Below, piece after piece: positions 1 through 7,324 of a stretch of 14,624 bases of DNA. The position numbers were made by a program, and so were the translations under genes. The DNA lies in contig JBGPIK010000143.1 of NCBI GenBank assembly GCA_041484845.1, forward strand, positions 1 through 14,624. Reading direction: 5' to 3'. This stretch comes from JBGPIK01 sp041484845 (lineage in GTDB: Bacteria > Desulfobacterota > Binatia > UBA9968). Within the stretch, counting starts at the first letter, position 1; each line of letters starts with the position of its first letter. The notes beneath the pieces are model-generated. The model made no database searches. It was given only the letters and a program-made list of their open reading frames with translations, and was not told the origin of the DNA.

Positions 1-335
1 AGCTCAGAATGGCGACTCGGCTACGGCGAAAAAAGCTCACGCCATAACCACGGAACCGCTAGCAATGACCTTTCATCTCTGCGAGTTTCAGGGCAAGACA
101 TTGAAATGTCAGAAAATCGAAGAATTAGCAATGAATGATTCTCGAGCGCTACGGCATAAACGCGTAGACTTTGCTAAAGGCCTCAACCGCGCACAAGGCA
201 GTCGTTTGCATCCAACATCCGGCAATCCGCTATTGCATTTGGACGTAATACTTACGTTTGTCATTCCACAATTTTGGGATCTGCAAGAGCTGAAACGACG
301 CTAGCCGCTGGCTGCTCAAACGGCCGAAAGCAAGA
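1..335. other. no supported gene (window start)
   Basis: I see no convincing gene here. One open frame of 79 codons on the plus strand (65-304) has no Shine-Dalgarno sequence, no recognisable domain and an unremarkable composition, so it is not called. No tRNA or rRNA-like sequence was recognised. Confidence 0.5.
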
Positions 336-373
336 ACGGAGGCCCTAGCCTATTTTGTGACTAAGGCCTCCGT
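336..373 (-). terminator. hairpin terminator after the propeller gene
   Basis: ACGGAGGCC (336-344) pairs perfectly with GGCCTCCGT (365-373), and a further TAG/CTA pair extends the stem across one mismatch, with a loop of about 12 bases. It lies about 50 bases past the stop of the minus-strand gene that ends at 422. The minus-strand tail after the stem (TTCTTGCTTTCG) is only moderately T-rich, so it may be a weak intrinsic terminator. Confidence 0.5.
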
Positions 374-421
374 CGTCTCACTTATCTTAGGTGGCTATAC
401 GAGGTGTGAGACCAGAAACAG

Positions 422-1789
422 TTATGGGATCACTCCGTAAATACTAATGCCACCTGAATCGAGGGCATTTGTCGATGACCCTGATTGCGAAGTCGTAGGC
501 ACAAAGACTCTATTATTGACGGGTTTGCACTTCTTTATCTTGTTATTGGCGCAGTCATAGACCGCGGCTACCGAATGCGACGTTCTGGTAGTTAGAATAT
601 TCTGGATGAACGACGCACCACCTCGAGAGCTTCCGGCATCGATGATGCCGAGACTCGGGGTGGAGGTTGAACCTATTTTTCCATCTTTAGTCCAACTCGA
701 CATCGCAAGGTAGTAGCGGTTGTCACCCGGATTATACCATACCTCATCGGAGCCCCCCAATGAACCAAACGCCTGAATTTTCGTACCATCCACGGCCGAC
801 ATGATGATTGATTGCATCTGTGATCCCGCGGGAGCATCACCACTGCAACCAACGAGCAACTCATCTCGAGGACCTAACGCCAATCCGTGTGGAAAACAAA
901 GCGTCGAATCCAATGTACCAAAAACGGTCTGTAACGCCTTGGTCTTCGGATTGATCACTGCGATCTCCCCGTTGGTGTGAACGTCAGTGCAGGGAATAGC
1001 GAGGAAAAATAGTTTCAGATTATGGTCATACACGGGCTGCTCTATGCCGCAACCAGCGGCCTCGGGGATCAAGATCTGCCCGACGATCGTCGGGGCAGCA
1101 GATACGGTTATAAATGCTACGCGCAGGTCAGCGTCATCATCCCATGCCACTAACACCAACTGATCATCTGGATCCCAGGCCATTTCATCGGCCCGACGCG
1201 TAACGCCGAAAGGTTTGACGGTTGCAAGCGGTAAAGGGGGGGACCCAGTGGGTATACCGGCTGCGTCCAAACTGAAAACCTTCACGCTTCCGTCGCCGTC
1301 ACCGGCCCAAAGTTGATTCGGGTTATGCGTCGTTAAAACCCCGTTGGGTCCCGCTGAGTTGCCGGGAGGGGCGGGGAGCACTGTACAGTCCGGCGCTCCT
1401 CCTACATTGAGGGCGCAGTTAGTACCAACAAATCCGTCAGCCATACCGACCACCGTTTCCGTCTGTGTGTCGATAACACTGACGCCGAAGCTATTACGGT
1501 TTGCTAGATAATACTTCTGGAACACTGGATCGAACCAACTTATATCGACGCTCCACCTCGCACTTGGGCTCTGGGCAATAGTTGGAAAATGAGGGCAATT
1601 AGCGTCAGTCGCGGTTGGGGGAGGAATAGCCGGCGTGTGCATCCCATTTAGAGGTAAGCTACATTTGGAGGTAATCCTATTCGCTCTATTACCGTAAAGA
1701 GCCGGCAGCTGTGCTAGAGCTGCGACTGCACTGGCCAAGAGAAAAGACACCAATACGACTGCTGAAAATATTTTTTGCGTTGTCTTCAT
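422..1789 (-). CDS. secreted beta-propeller-like protein, function unknown
   Basis: Predicted product is 455 aa. I chose the ATG at 1789 (MKTTQKIFSA) over one six codons upstream because AAAGGAG lies six bases before it. Residues 1 to about 27 form a Sec signal peptide (basic start, hydrophobic core, cleavage near ALAQ), so the protein is exported. The body has repeated short beta-strand blocks with phrases such as VSVIDTQTETVVG, GSVKVFSLDAAG and IAVINPKTKALQTVFG. These are typical of YncE/SMP-30-like propeller repeats, which commonly bind ligands or metal or act as surface proteins. Several Cys residues may form disulfides. There is no PEP-CTERM tail or other anchor, so it is probably periplasmic or released. 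It appears monocistronic, with a hairpin 50 bases downstream. No catalytic motif was recognised; the propeller assignment is by pattern, not by family name. Confidence 0.8.
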   Translation of the reverse strand: MKTTQKIFSAVVLVSFLLASAVAALAQLPALYGNRANRITSKCSLPLNGMHTPAIPPPTATDANCPHFPTIAQSPSARWSVDISWFDPVFQKYYLANRNSFGVSVIDTQTETVVGMADGFVGTNCALNVGGAPDCTVLPAPPGNSAGPNGVLTTHNPNQLWAGDGDGSVKVFSLDAAGIPTGSPPLPLATVKPFGVTRRADEMAWDPDDQLVLVAWDDDADLRVAFITVSAAPTIVGQILIPEAAGCGIEQPVYDHNLKLFFLAIPCTDVHTNGEIAVINPKTKALQTVFGTLDSTLCFPHGLALGPRDELLVGCSGDAPAGSQMQSIIMSAVDGTKIQAFGSLGGSDEVWYNPGDNRYYLAMSSWTKDGKIGSTSTPSLGIIDAGSSRGGASFIQNILTTRTSHSVAAVYDCANNKIKKCKPVNNRVFVPTTSQSGSSTNALDSGGISIYGVIP

Positions 1790-1871
1790 CGTTTGCTCCT
1801 TTGACACGGACTTCTTGAAATCCTCGACCGATAATCGAACAGTCTAAATTCAAAGCAGCAGCGGCGAGAAA

Positions 1872-2234
1872 TCAGTCGGGGAGGTCATCCCGCGCGAGGC
1901 CTGTTCGATAACCATGAGCGCGGGCTGAAGAAAGCAGTGACGATTGCGGAACTGTTGTCATCTGAGACCGGACGTATTCTCTGAAAGCATCCGCCACCAC
2001 GGCCGCGATTGTGCGCGCATGTTCGACCCGGTCAGAAGAATAAGGAATCTCTACTTCGGAGGGTATCACGGCTACGATGGAAGGTCGTTCCAGCGCCGTG
2101 ATAAGTGTAGGAAGTTCCGACCCGTCCAAGTCGAGCACATCAAATGCAATATAGGAAAAGACAAAGCAGATGCAGACGATATACATCGCCCGCTGCCGAC
2201 TCGAATTGTGGATATGGGGAAAACGCACTCGCAT
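1872..2234 (-). CDS. small single-pass membrane protein, hypothetical
   Basis: Predicted product is 120 aa. The start at 2234 (MRVRFPHIHN) is set by GGAGAGG six bases upstream; an earlier in-frame ATG at 2294 has no such site. Residues 1-15 are basic (Arg/His), residues 16 to about 32 are a hydrophobic transmembrane helix (AMYIVCICFVFSYIAFDV), and an acidic DLDGSELP segment follows. This predicts N-in topology with an exported or periplasmic C-terminal domain of about 85 residues, which looks folded (IPSEVEIPY, then a helix HARTIAAVVADAFREYV). I do not recognise the family. It lies between the propeller gene and a 28-aa membrane microprotein on the same strand, and could be co-transcribed with either. 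The clear ribosome site and sensible topology argue that it is real. Confidence 0.6.
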   Translation of the reverse strand: MRVRFPHIHNSSRQRAMYIVCICFVFSYIAFDVLDLDGSELPTLITALERPSIVAVIPSEVEIPYSSDRVEHARTIAAVVADAFREYVRSQMTTVPQSSLLSSARAHGYRTGLARDDLPD

Positions 2235-2343
2235 CTTGTACCTCTCCACTGCGGAGCTACCGTTCAACGAGAATATGTTGCGCTGAGCAATCAAGAGAGC
2301 TTCTAGTAAATTGCGAAACCAATTGCAAGAGGGTGCGATGCGA

Positions 2344-2430
2344 TTATTCTCTGTTCCACCAGACGAACAACCAAAACAACGCGATCACAACAACAATGAG
2401 GCTCGTTAAAATAAAGTCGGTTAAACTCAT
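2344..2430 (-). CDS. 28-aa single-transmembrane microprotein (candidate)
   Basis: This short open frame starts ATG AGT TTA ACC and stops with TAA. It encodes 28 aa with a polar start (MSLTDF), an uninterrupted hydrophobic core at residues 7-23 (ILTSLIVVVIALFWLFV) and a polar/aromatic end (WWNRE). That is the layout of small inner-membrane proteins such as KdpF or CydX, although it has no clear match to either. The upstream sequence GGCGAACGGG is only a weak Shine-Dalgarno. It lies 109 bases upstream of the 120-aa membrane protein gene on the same strand, which suggests shared transcription. A hydrophobic run with Trp at the membrane boundary is unlikely in random sequence, but 28 codons is too short for certainty. 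Confidence 0.45.
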   Translation of the reverse strand: MSLTDFILTSLIVVVIALFWLFVWWNRE

Positions 2431-2628
2431 CCCGTTCGCCGAACCGGACGAAATCCGCACGAAAAACCTAAGCTGAAAGCTCGCATTCCGACTATCATTC
2501 GTCGACATTTAAACAACAAACCGCCCCACAGCAAGCTGACGCGGTATCAGAACATTGCGATGAAAATTCACCCCAAAGGCGTCACCCCCGAACGTTTTAA
2601 TCGTAGGTCCAGGTTCGGTCTCGCCTGG

Positions 2629-2653
2629 ATTCCCGATAGAAGCTTTCGGGAAT
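2629..2653. repeat. short palindrome, REP-like
   Basis: ATTCCCGA (2629-2636) pairs perfectly with TCGGGAAT (2646-2653) around a 9-base loop. The arms and the surrounding CTGGATTCCCGA...TCGGGAATGA wording resemble intergenic interspersed palindromes. It lacks a T-tract, so it is a poor terminator. Only one copy is in this window. Confidence 0.45.
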
Positions 2654-2689
2654 GATGGACTCTTAGGAGGTGTGGAACAGCTCATTACG

Positions 2690-2719
2690 CAGCAAGCTGC
2701 GGGGAATCAATCCCGCAGC
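2690..2719. repeat. overlapping alternative hairpins
   Basis: GCTGCGGG (2696-2703) pairs with CCCGCAGC (2712-2719) around GAATCAAT. The same GCTGC can instead pair with the preceding GCAGC (GCAGCAAGCTGC). The two hairpins exclude each other. This is most simply an interspersed repeat; an RNA switch role is not supported by any neighbouring gene start. Confidence 0.4.
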
Positions 2720-2801
2720 GATTGAATTGGCGGCGACGGCGCACTCGTGCCGAGGTGAATGAGACGCGCCGCCGCTCCGGCCGGTTAACTTGATCCGTTT
2801 G

Positions 2802-3023
2802 TCACTTTGTTTTTGCCGCTCCGGAAACCGTCTTTTTCTTCAGCGCTTCATCCGCTGGAATTTCCGCGCCCGACGGGTCCACAGTGTGAATGTCGAAAAT
2901 GCCATCGGCGGTGTTGAACAACACGCAGGCGCTTGAGCACACGGCTTGGTGCACGTGAAAGTTGGGTCTTGGTGCAGGGCTCCTTCGTGGTTTTGAGACC
3001 CTGGGCGCCATAATCGCCGGCAT
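2802..3023 (-). CDS. doubtful small ORF or gene remnant
   Basis: This is an open frame of 73 codons from the ATG at 3023; a GTG at 3035 would add four more. The C-terminal half (VCSSACVLFNTADGIFDIHT, then a Lys-rich acidic/basic tail) reads like protein, but the N-terminal 25 residues are Pro/Arg/Ser-rich and look like out-of-frame sequence. There is no good ribosome site. No family was recognised. It could be the end of a decayed gene whose 5' part is in another frame, or chance. The next feature upstream is a strong terminator at 3051-3094, so it would need its own promoter. Confidence 0.25.
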   Translation of the reverse strand: MPAIMAPRVSKPRRSPAPRPNFHVHQAVCSSACVLFNTADGIFDIHTVDPSGAEIPADEALKKKTVSGAAKTK

Positions 3024-3050
3024 GCGAAAAGTCACCAGGCTCCGCCAGAC

Positions 3051-3094
3051 GAAAAAACGAAGGGGATAGTCGGTTACCCGATTATCCCCTTCGT
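3051..3094 (-). terminator. strong intrinsic terminator
   Basis: On the minus strand ACGAAGGGGATA (complement of 3083-3094) pairs perfectly with TATCCCCTTCGT (complement of 3057-3068) around a 14-base loop, followed by a T6 run (complement of 3051-3057). It sits 20 bases past the stop of the Lys/Ala-rich secreted protein gene and should end its transcript. Confidence 0.9.
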
Positions 3095-3113
3095 AAATTG
3101 GACGTTAAGAAGA

Positions 3114-3518
3114 CTACTTGGTGTCCGGTTTCTTCTCCGTCGTCGCGGCTTTTTTCTCCGTCGTGGCAGCCTTGCTCTTGGCTGCTGCCTTGACCGAGCT
3201 GGCGATCATCTTCCCATCCTTCTCGGTGTAGGAAACGTTAACCATGTCACCAACTTTGATCTTTCCCAGCGCGCCCTTAGCGCTCTTGGACTCGGCGGTC
3301 AGATTGACGTCCTTGTCCTTTGCCTTGATCGCGAGGGTGCCCGCCTTCGCGTCCACCGATGTAACCTCACCCGTAACCCGGGTAGCCTTCGCTTTGGTCT
3401 CCGCTTTCTTTTCCGTTGTCGGAGCCGCTGGCGTGGCCGGCTTCGCTTGGGCAAAGCTCACGCCGCTAAAAACCAACGTAGTCAAACCGATAACTAGAAC
3501 TCTGATCATTGCTTTCAT
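3114..3518 (-). CDS. small secreted Lys/Ala-rich protein with one beta domain
   Basis: Predicted product is 134 aa. The start at 3518 has an excellent ribosome site (AGGAGG seven bases before ATG). Residues 1 to about 24 are a Sec signal peptide ending SFAQA, so it is exported. Residues 25-45 are Ala/Pro/Lys-rich and probably disordered. Residues about 46-112 (RVTGEVTSVDAKAGTLAIKA ... KIKVGDMVNVSYTEKDGKMI) form one small beta domain resembling DUF5666/OB-like 'Gly-Glu-Val-xx-Val-Asp' modules. The tail repeats ATTEKKA twice. It is transcribed alone, bounded by a strong terminator. The tail is highly cationic and could bind envelope polymers, nucleic acid or metal complexes; this is inference. 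No enzyme motif is seen. Confidence 0.85.
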   Translation of the reverse strand: MKAMIRVLVIGLTTLVFSGVSFAQAKPATPAAPTTEKKAETKAKATRVTGEVTSVDAKAGTLAIKAKDKDVNLTAESKSAKGALGKIKVGDMVNVSYTEKDGKMIASSVKAAAKSKAATTEKKAATTEKKPDTK

Positions 3519-3921
3519 GGTATATCCTCCTGCCTGTTAGACGTGGTATGTGCAAAGTGCTTCAAATCGCCGCCATCCAATTGAACCAATTCTACGTTGC
3601 TTGTACGCGGGCCGCCGCAGATCGCTGGAACGACTCTCAAGATTGTTCGCTTTATGCCATGAAACAAGTGCAATTATCGCTACTTAGCGTCGGTCGTAAA
3701 GACCCTGGCACAGCGGTGCTTGAGATTATGGCAAATACACTATTTAGGTTTTGGTTCGCGATTGGGGTTGAGATTTGTTTATTTCTCCGATAATCGGCGG
3801 CTTCTTGCAGATCTTTGTATATTGTCTTTGATGTTGTACGCGATCCGGATGGTTCAACGCTTCTCTTGTATGCGAAGCATCTTGACAATTGTGACTCGCA
3901 GCAGCGCCTGTGGCGCCGAGA
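3519..3921. other. intergenic, no gene seen
   Basis: About 400 bases between two minus-strand genes. Open frames on both strands lack ribosome sites and protein-like composition. It must contain the promoter of the Lys/Ala-rich secreted protein gene, but no clear -35/-10 pair could be chosen. Confidence 0.4.
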
Positions 3922-4503
3922 TCAATGCAGCCAAGCGCTCAGTAAGACGCCCCCGCCCACAATACCGAGAACCAACGAGGCAAACCATATCGACTTCACC
4001 CGCGTGAGCGCCGCCACGGCCCCCACCGCAATGGCCACCTGTAAAATCGCCACACTGTTTGCAAAGCCATGATGGCGGTGAAACAAATGATCCGCCTCGG
4101 CCGATTTTATATCACGCTCGCGTTCTTTCTCTGTCGCCGCTTTCTGAATCTCCTTCTGTTCCTCGCCGTAGCGCTTCGCGGTCGCCGCAAAATCAGTCGG
4201 CGGCACTTTCCCGGCCGCGAGCCACGCAGCGCGTGAGGCTTCCTGCACTGTCGCCTTTATTCCCTTCGCTTGGTAAAAGGCCCACTGGTCCGCCGCCTCG
4301 GCTTGAAGCCGTGTGGAATCGGTCTTGAGCATCAGGGCCTCGTTCACGGTTGCTCCGGCCTGGAGCGCGGCGACTGCCGCCAGGGCAGCGAGCAATGCCG
4401 TGCTCAAGGCTATGGCTTTGAGAAAACTGCCCCCTTCCGGCTCCAGTGCCTCGTGAATCGCCTCTTCCAGTTTTTCGGTTTCAACTTCCAGTTCTTCCGG
4501 CAT
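3922..4503 (-). CDS. DUF4337 family membrane protein
   Basis: Predicted product is 193 aa. I chose the ATG at 4503 (MPEELEVETEKLEE) because GGAG lies seven bases upstream; the ATG at 4509 is only one base from it. Residues 1-25 are acidic and helical. Residues 28-48 are a transmembrane helix (FLKAIALSTALLAALAAVAAL). Residues 50-145 are a soluble, charged helical/coiled-coil region containing QWAFYQAKGIK and YGEEQKEIQKAATEKERE. Two transmembrane helices close the protein (about 149-168 and 173-192). This N-terminal acidic helix, TM, coiled coil, two-TM plan and the DQWAFYQAK phrase are characteristic of DUF4337, an uncharacterised bacterial inner-membrane family. The length is normal. A short palindrome 29 bases upstream may be an operator. 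Confidence 0.9.
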   Translation of the reverse strand: MPEELEVETEKLEEAIHEALEPEGGSFLKAIALSTALLAALAAVAALQAGATVNEALMLKTDSTRLQAEAADQWAFYQAKGIKATVQEASRAAWLAAGKVPPTDFAATAKRYGEEQKEIQKAATEKERERDIKSAEADHLFHRHHGFANSVAILQVAIAVGAVAALTRVKSIWFASLVLGIVGGGVLLSAWLH

Positions 4504-4531
4504 CGCCATGCTCCTTACCGCTGAAAACTAC

Positions 4532-4546
4532 TAATCGACGCGATTA
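4532..4546. promoter_or_regulatory. short palindrome upstream of DUF4337 gene
   Basis: TAATCG-ACG-CGATTA is a perfect 6-bp inverted repeat with a 3-base spacer, 29 bases before the chosen start of the DUF4337 gene. It could bind a dimeric repressor. A 6-bp palindrome can also arise by chance. Confidence 0.3.
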
Positions 4547-4780
4547 ATCTTCGATGATCGTGTCCTAACAATACACAGGGGGGAAAAAGGTTATGTTAGT
4601 AAAAAGCAAACGTCACAGAAATTCAAGATTGCCGCGCACCTTGACCCAGCTTCGTAGACAAAATTAAATCTCGCTGCCGCTCAATGTAAAAGCCGTAGCG
4701 GATGAATTTAGCGCCATTAACAACTCCGGGCAGGCTCTGAATTCAGTATAGGGTACTTTGCTTCGCTGAATCCCCCGCCT

Positions 4781-5779
4781 TTACGCCTCACCGGTTCCTC
4801 TGAGATAGCGTAAAAATTCGGGACTGATATTGGCGGCAAATAATTCTTCAACTTGCATGCGGCGCTGGGTCAACTGCTGCTCTTCCAAATACTGGACAAA
4901 AGCTTCGAGCGTGGGGCGGCTCCCCTCGATGGAATAATCCCAGATTTCCGAACCAAAAATGCGCCGAGCATTTTCGATCTCATCGACCAGCCACGGGAGA
5001 CTTGCCGCAAGGGCATTACTGTCATACAGACGCTTGTAGTTGAGATCCTTCGCCTGGACAAAGGCTTTGTAGAGGCTGATGGCAACCCAGGGCTCCTTCT
5101 GAAAAAGCTCGTTTTTTAAGACCAGCGTATGCATGATCGAGAAAATACGGGTGCGACGATAGTAGTCCGTTTCGATTTCTCGGTAATTGGAAAACAATCG
5201 TTTCACAACGGCATCCTCGGCGAACAACGCTTTCGGCATAACGACCGAGGCCAAAGCATCGATTTCACCGGACTCAAGCATTCGTTCCAAATTTTGCCCT
5301 GAATCAATGTGCGCTATGCGCACTCGGGCCGGGAGTTCGATGCCGTCGCAAACCGGCGCGGCGACCACCCATTGCACCTCTTCGGGTAAGACCTGATACT
5401 CATGCTGCAGCAGTCCCCTGACCCAAACGGCCGCCGTCATTTGATAATCGCCAACGCCCACGCGTTTGCCCTTGAGATCTTGAGCTCCTTGGATCCCCGC
5501 GTCGACGTGCACATAGATGCAGCCGTGCCGAAACACCCGAGAGGGAAAGACCGGCAACGCTATGAACCGCGTATCGCCCTGCGAACGCAAGATGGTGTAC
5601 GTGGACAAAGACATCTCGGACGCGTCAAATTCCCCGTTATTGAGCATGCGCCAAAAAATCTCCCCCGGGCCCAACGGAATATAGTTCAGATCGATGCCCT
5701 CAGGTTGGATGATCCCGTCGAGCAAAGCGCGTGTTCGATCGTAATTTCCGCATGCAAGCGTCAATTTGAGCTTTGCCAT
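4781..5779 (-). CDS. substrate-binding-like protein, 4,5-dihydroxyphthalate decarboxylase / NMT1-like family
   Basis: Predicted product is 332 aa. The ATG at 5779 is preceded by GGGGAG at normal spacing. The opening MAKLKLTLACGNYDRTRALL followed by IQPEGIDLNYIPLGPGEIFWRML and FDASEMSLSTYTI is the hallmark of proteins annotated as 4,5-dihydroxyphthalate decarboxylase or NMT1/THI5-like periplasmic-binding-fold proteins. The middle has LKGKRVGVGDYQMTAAVWVRGLL, the usual hinge/ligand region of this fold. There is no signal peptide, so it is predicted cytoplasmic, which favours an enzyme or sensor role over a transport binding protein. It is transcribed divergently from the PaaA-like gene across 303 bases and may act in the same aromatic pathway. 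The exact substrate cannot be read from the sequence; many family members carry the decarboxylase label only by transfer. Confidence 0.8.
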   Translation of the reverse strand: MAKLKLTLACGNYDRTRALLDGIIQPEGIDLNYIPLGPGEIFWRMLNNGEFDASEMSLSTYTILRSQGDTRFIALPVFPSRVFRHGCIYVHVDAGIQGAQDLKGKRVGVGDYQMTAAVWVRGLLQHEYQVLPEEVQWVVAAPVCDGIELPARVRIAHIDSGQNLERMLESGEIDALASVVMPKALFAEDAVVKRLFSNYREIETDYYRRTRIFSIMHTLVLKNELFQKEPWVAISLYKAFVQAKDLNYKRLYDSNALAASLPWLVDEIENARRIFGSEIWDYSIEGSRPTLEAFVQYLEEQQLTQRRMQVEELFAANISPEFLRYLRGTGEA

Positions 5780-6082
5780 TTGCCGACTCCCCTTCGTCTA
5801 TCTAACAGCCGTCCTTATCACATCGGCCATGCCGCGCAAGCCTGTGGTCCCCCGCGCGCCAAAAGCTTCGGCTTCATCCACTCAAGCCGCAAACGCAAAA
5901 GATGCGATGCGGTTTGCTTCAAGCCGGCGATTGTCGGATACTCTTGTCTAAGACGCGGTGACGCAATCCCCATACATAGATGTTATTCCGACTGCGATTT
6001 CTCGCCGCGCTCGAAATCACGCGAGACGAGCAAATACTATATTTTGTGTGTTGCGCCACCGCCGTCAAAGGAGGAGACAACC
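5780..6082. promoter_or_regulatory. divergent promoter region
   Basis: This 303-base gap separates the minus-strand binding-protein-like gene from the plus-strand PaaA-like gene and should hold both promoters. An AT-rich TACTATATTTTG near 6035-6046 could be the -10 of the plus-strand gene, but no convincing -35 was found 16-18 bases before it. AAAGGAGG at 6068-6075 is the ribosome site of the PaaA-like gene. No ORF with its own ribosome site is present. Confidence 0.4.
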
Positions 6083-6856
6083 ATGAGCGTGTCGCGATCG
6101 GTTAAATGGGGCGATCTTCTCGGCATGCGTAAGATTGAGACCGTCGAGCAGATGACGGAGCAGTACAAGACGACGCTCATGAAGGTCATCTACGCGCTGG
6201 CGTCGACCGAATTCGCTTCCGTTGAGCAACATCAACCCTGGATCAATCAGGGCCCGACCTCGGAGGATCGCTTTATCCAAGCGCAGATCGCGGCCGACGA
6301 GGCTCACCAGGGATTCATCGATTCCCGCCTGCTTCGTTCCTTTGGTCCGGAGGGAGAAGAAAAAGCCGCCACCCTTCTCAAGGTGCGCATGGGCGAGCAT
6401 CTTCTCTCCGCCTTCAACGTGCCGTTCGAGAGCTGGGTGGACGTTTGCGGCTTTTGCTTTCTTCTCGATCTCGTCGCCTGGTATCACCTGCGCGCGATGG
6501 AGAATTGCAGTTACGCGCCGCTCGCGCGGGAAATGACCACGATGGTCAATGAGGAAAGGTTCCACGCTTCCTTCGGCGCTCGGCGCATTCGCGATATTAT
6601 TCGTAACCCCGAGTATGCCCGCCTGTGCGGCGCGACCAAGGCGGACGCGCAGAGAACGCTGGATAAGTGGTATCCGCAGGCGCTCGACACTTTCGGCGCG
6701 AAGGATTCCAAATTCAGTGAGGCGGCGGTGGCTTACGGGATCCGGCGCTGGGGCAACGAAGAGCTGCGTCAAATGTTTAAAAAAGACATCGACGCCCAAA
6801 TCGAAGAGATCGGCTTGCAGGTTCCCGACGCGCAAAAGGGACGGCAGGTTCTTTGA
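6083..6856 (+). CDS. PaaA-like diiron oxygenase, phenylacetic acid catabolic protein family
   Basis: Predicted product is 257 aa. An in-frame upstream extension to 5402 is antisense to the neighbouring gene, so I start at 6083, eight bases after AAAGGAGG. The phrase CSYAPLAREMTTMVNEERFHASFG (residues 142-165) is the signature of the PaaA/PaaC/BoxB ferritin-like family, whose members hydroxylate or epoxidise aromatic acyl-CoAs using a diiron centre. Candidate metal ligands are E43, D72 or E73 with H75 (ADEAHQG), D129 in the third helix, and E158 with H161 (EERFH). The first pair is D-E-A-H, so a canonical ExxH is present only in the fourth helix. No PaaB, C, D or E homologue is adjacent, so it may act alone or with distant partners. 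It converges on the CoA ligase gene. Cytoplasmic. Confidence 0.85.
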   Translation: MSVSRSVKWGDLLGMRKIETVEQMTEQYKTTLMKVIYALASTEFASVEQHQPWINQGPTSEDRFIQAQIAADEAHQGFIDSRLLRSFGPEGEEKAATLLKVRMGEHLLSAFNVPFESWVDVCGFCFLLDLVAWYHLRAMENCSYAPLAREMTTMVNEERFHASFGARRIRDIIRNPEYARLCGATKADAQRTLDKWYPQALDTFGAKDSKFSEAAVAYGIRRWGNEELRQMFKKDIDAQIEEIGLQVPDAQKGRQVL

Positions 6857-6960
6857 GCCTACGATAGACTTACGAGCGGCAGCCAAAAGCGGATTTTACC
6901 GCGGCGACACTGAGGACAGTTGAAAGTTTTCTCCGCTCGCGCAAATTTTTGACGGCACTC

Positions 6961-7023
6961 AACAGCCCCCTCTCGGTTCTCCCCCGCGAGTGCGGAGATG
7001 TAAGAGGGGGTCTTTCGGCTGTT
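6961..7023 (+). terminator. nested hairpin, possible terminator of PaaA-like gene
   Basis: AACAGCC (6961-6967) pairs with GGCTGTT (7017-7023), and CCCCCTCT (6966-6973) pairs with AGAGGGGG (7003-7010), the two stems sharing two bases. The structure lies about 105 bases past the diiron gene's stop. The inner stem is followed by TCTTTC, a weak T-tract. A terminator between convergent genes is expected here. Confidence 0.4.
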
Positions 7024-7125
7024 TACGTTTGGTTGCGGCTTCGCCGCATTGGGCTCTTCGTGGTGAAATCTGCGTTTTAGTTTTGGTTGCGGCTCAGCGG
7101 CGCTGTGCCTCGGCGGTTAGTTCTT
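7024..7125. repeat. direct repeat with GC-rich hairpins
   Basis: TTTGGTTGCGGCT occurs twice, at 7028-7040 and 7082-7094, 54 bases apart, each followed by a GC-rich palindromic tail (GCGGCTTCGCCGC; GCGGCTCAGCGGCGC). This looks like a non-coding dispersed repeat between convergent genes. The rest of the gap 6857-7125 shows no gene. Confidence 0.5.
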
Positions 7126-7314
7126 TCAGCGATGTTCTTGATCTCGCGGCGGGAGCAGATCGAGCTCGAAGAGAGCCTGCCAAAGTTCGTTCTTGGCTTT
7201 GCGGCAGTTGAACTTTACAACCGGGATCTCGTGTTCGGAAAGCTCCTCGAGAATTTTGAAGACGGCCAGAAGTTTTTTTTCGTCTTCTTGGGTGAGGCCT
7301 GCTGATTTCACCAT
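7126..7314 (-). CDS. 62-aa protein downstream of CoA ligase, hypothetical
   Basis: Predicted product is 62 aa starting MVKSAGLTQEDEKKLLAVFK at the ATG at 7314, four bases after AGAAGG. It begins 10 bases after the CoA ligase stop, so the two are surely one operon. The sequence is helical and charged (LTQEDEKKLLAVFKILEELS, then IPVVKFNCRKAKNELWQALFELDLLPP) with a single Cys. There are no membrane segments. I do not recognise the family. Its composition and its fixed position suggest a real small protein, perhaps an accessory subunit of the ligase or of the aromatic pathway (inference). Confidence 0.65.
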   Translation of the reverse strand: MVKSAGLTQEDEKKLLAVFKILEELSEHEIPVVKFNCRKAKNELWQALFELDLLPPRDQEHR

Positions 7315-7324
7315 AAAACCTTCT

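Larger units (their letters stand above)
2431..2801. other. intergenic, palindromic repeats, no gene
   Basis: No gene is supported. The stretch holds two hairpin-forming sequences (2629-2653 and 2690-2719, listed separately) of the kind that recur between genes in some genomes. The rest shows no ORF with a ribosome site. Confidence 0.5.

Noticed and set aside
65..304. 79-codon plus-strand open frame near the window start
   Set aside because: No ribosome site, no domain, ordinary composition; likely chance.
2690..2719. Riboswitch from mutually exclusive hairpins
   Set aside because: No gene start follows in the right position, and the sequence looks like an interspersed repeat.
5402..6082. 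Upstream in-frame extension of the PaaA-like gene
   Set aside because: It is antisense to the binding-protein-like gene and the divergent promoter region. The family signature and ribosome site place the start at 6083.
6065..6886. 273-codon minus-strand frame over the PaaA-like gene
   Set aside because: Shadow of the real gene. The plus strand has the family motif and a strong ribosome site.
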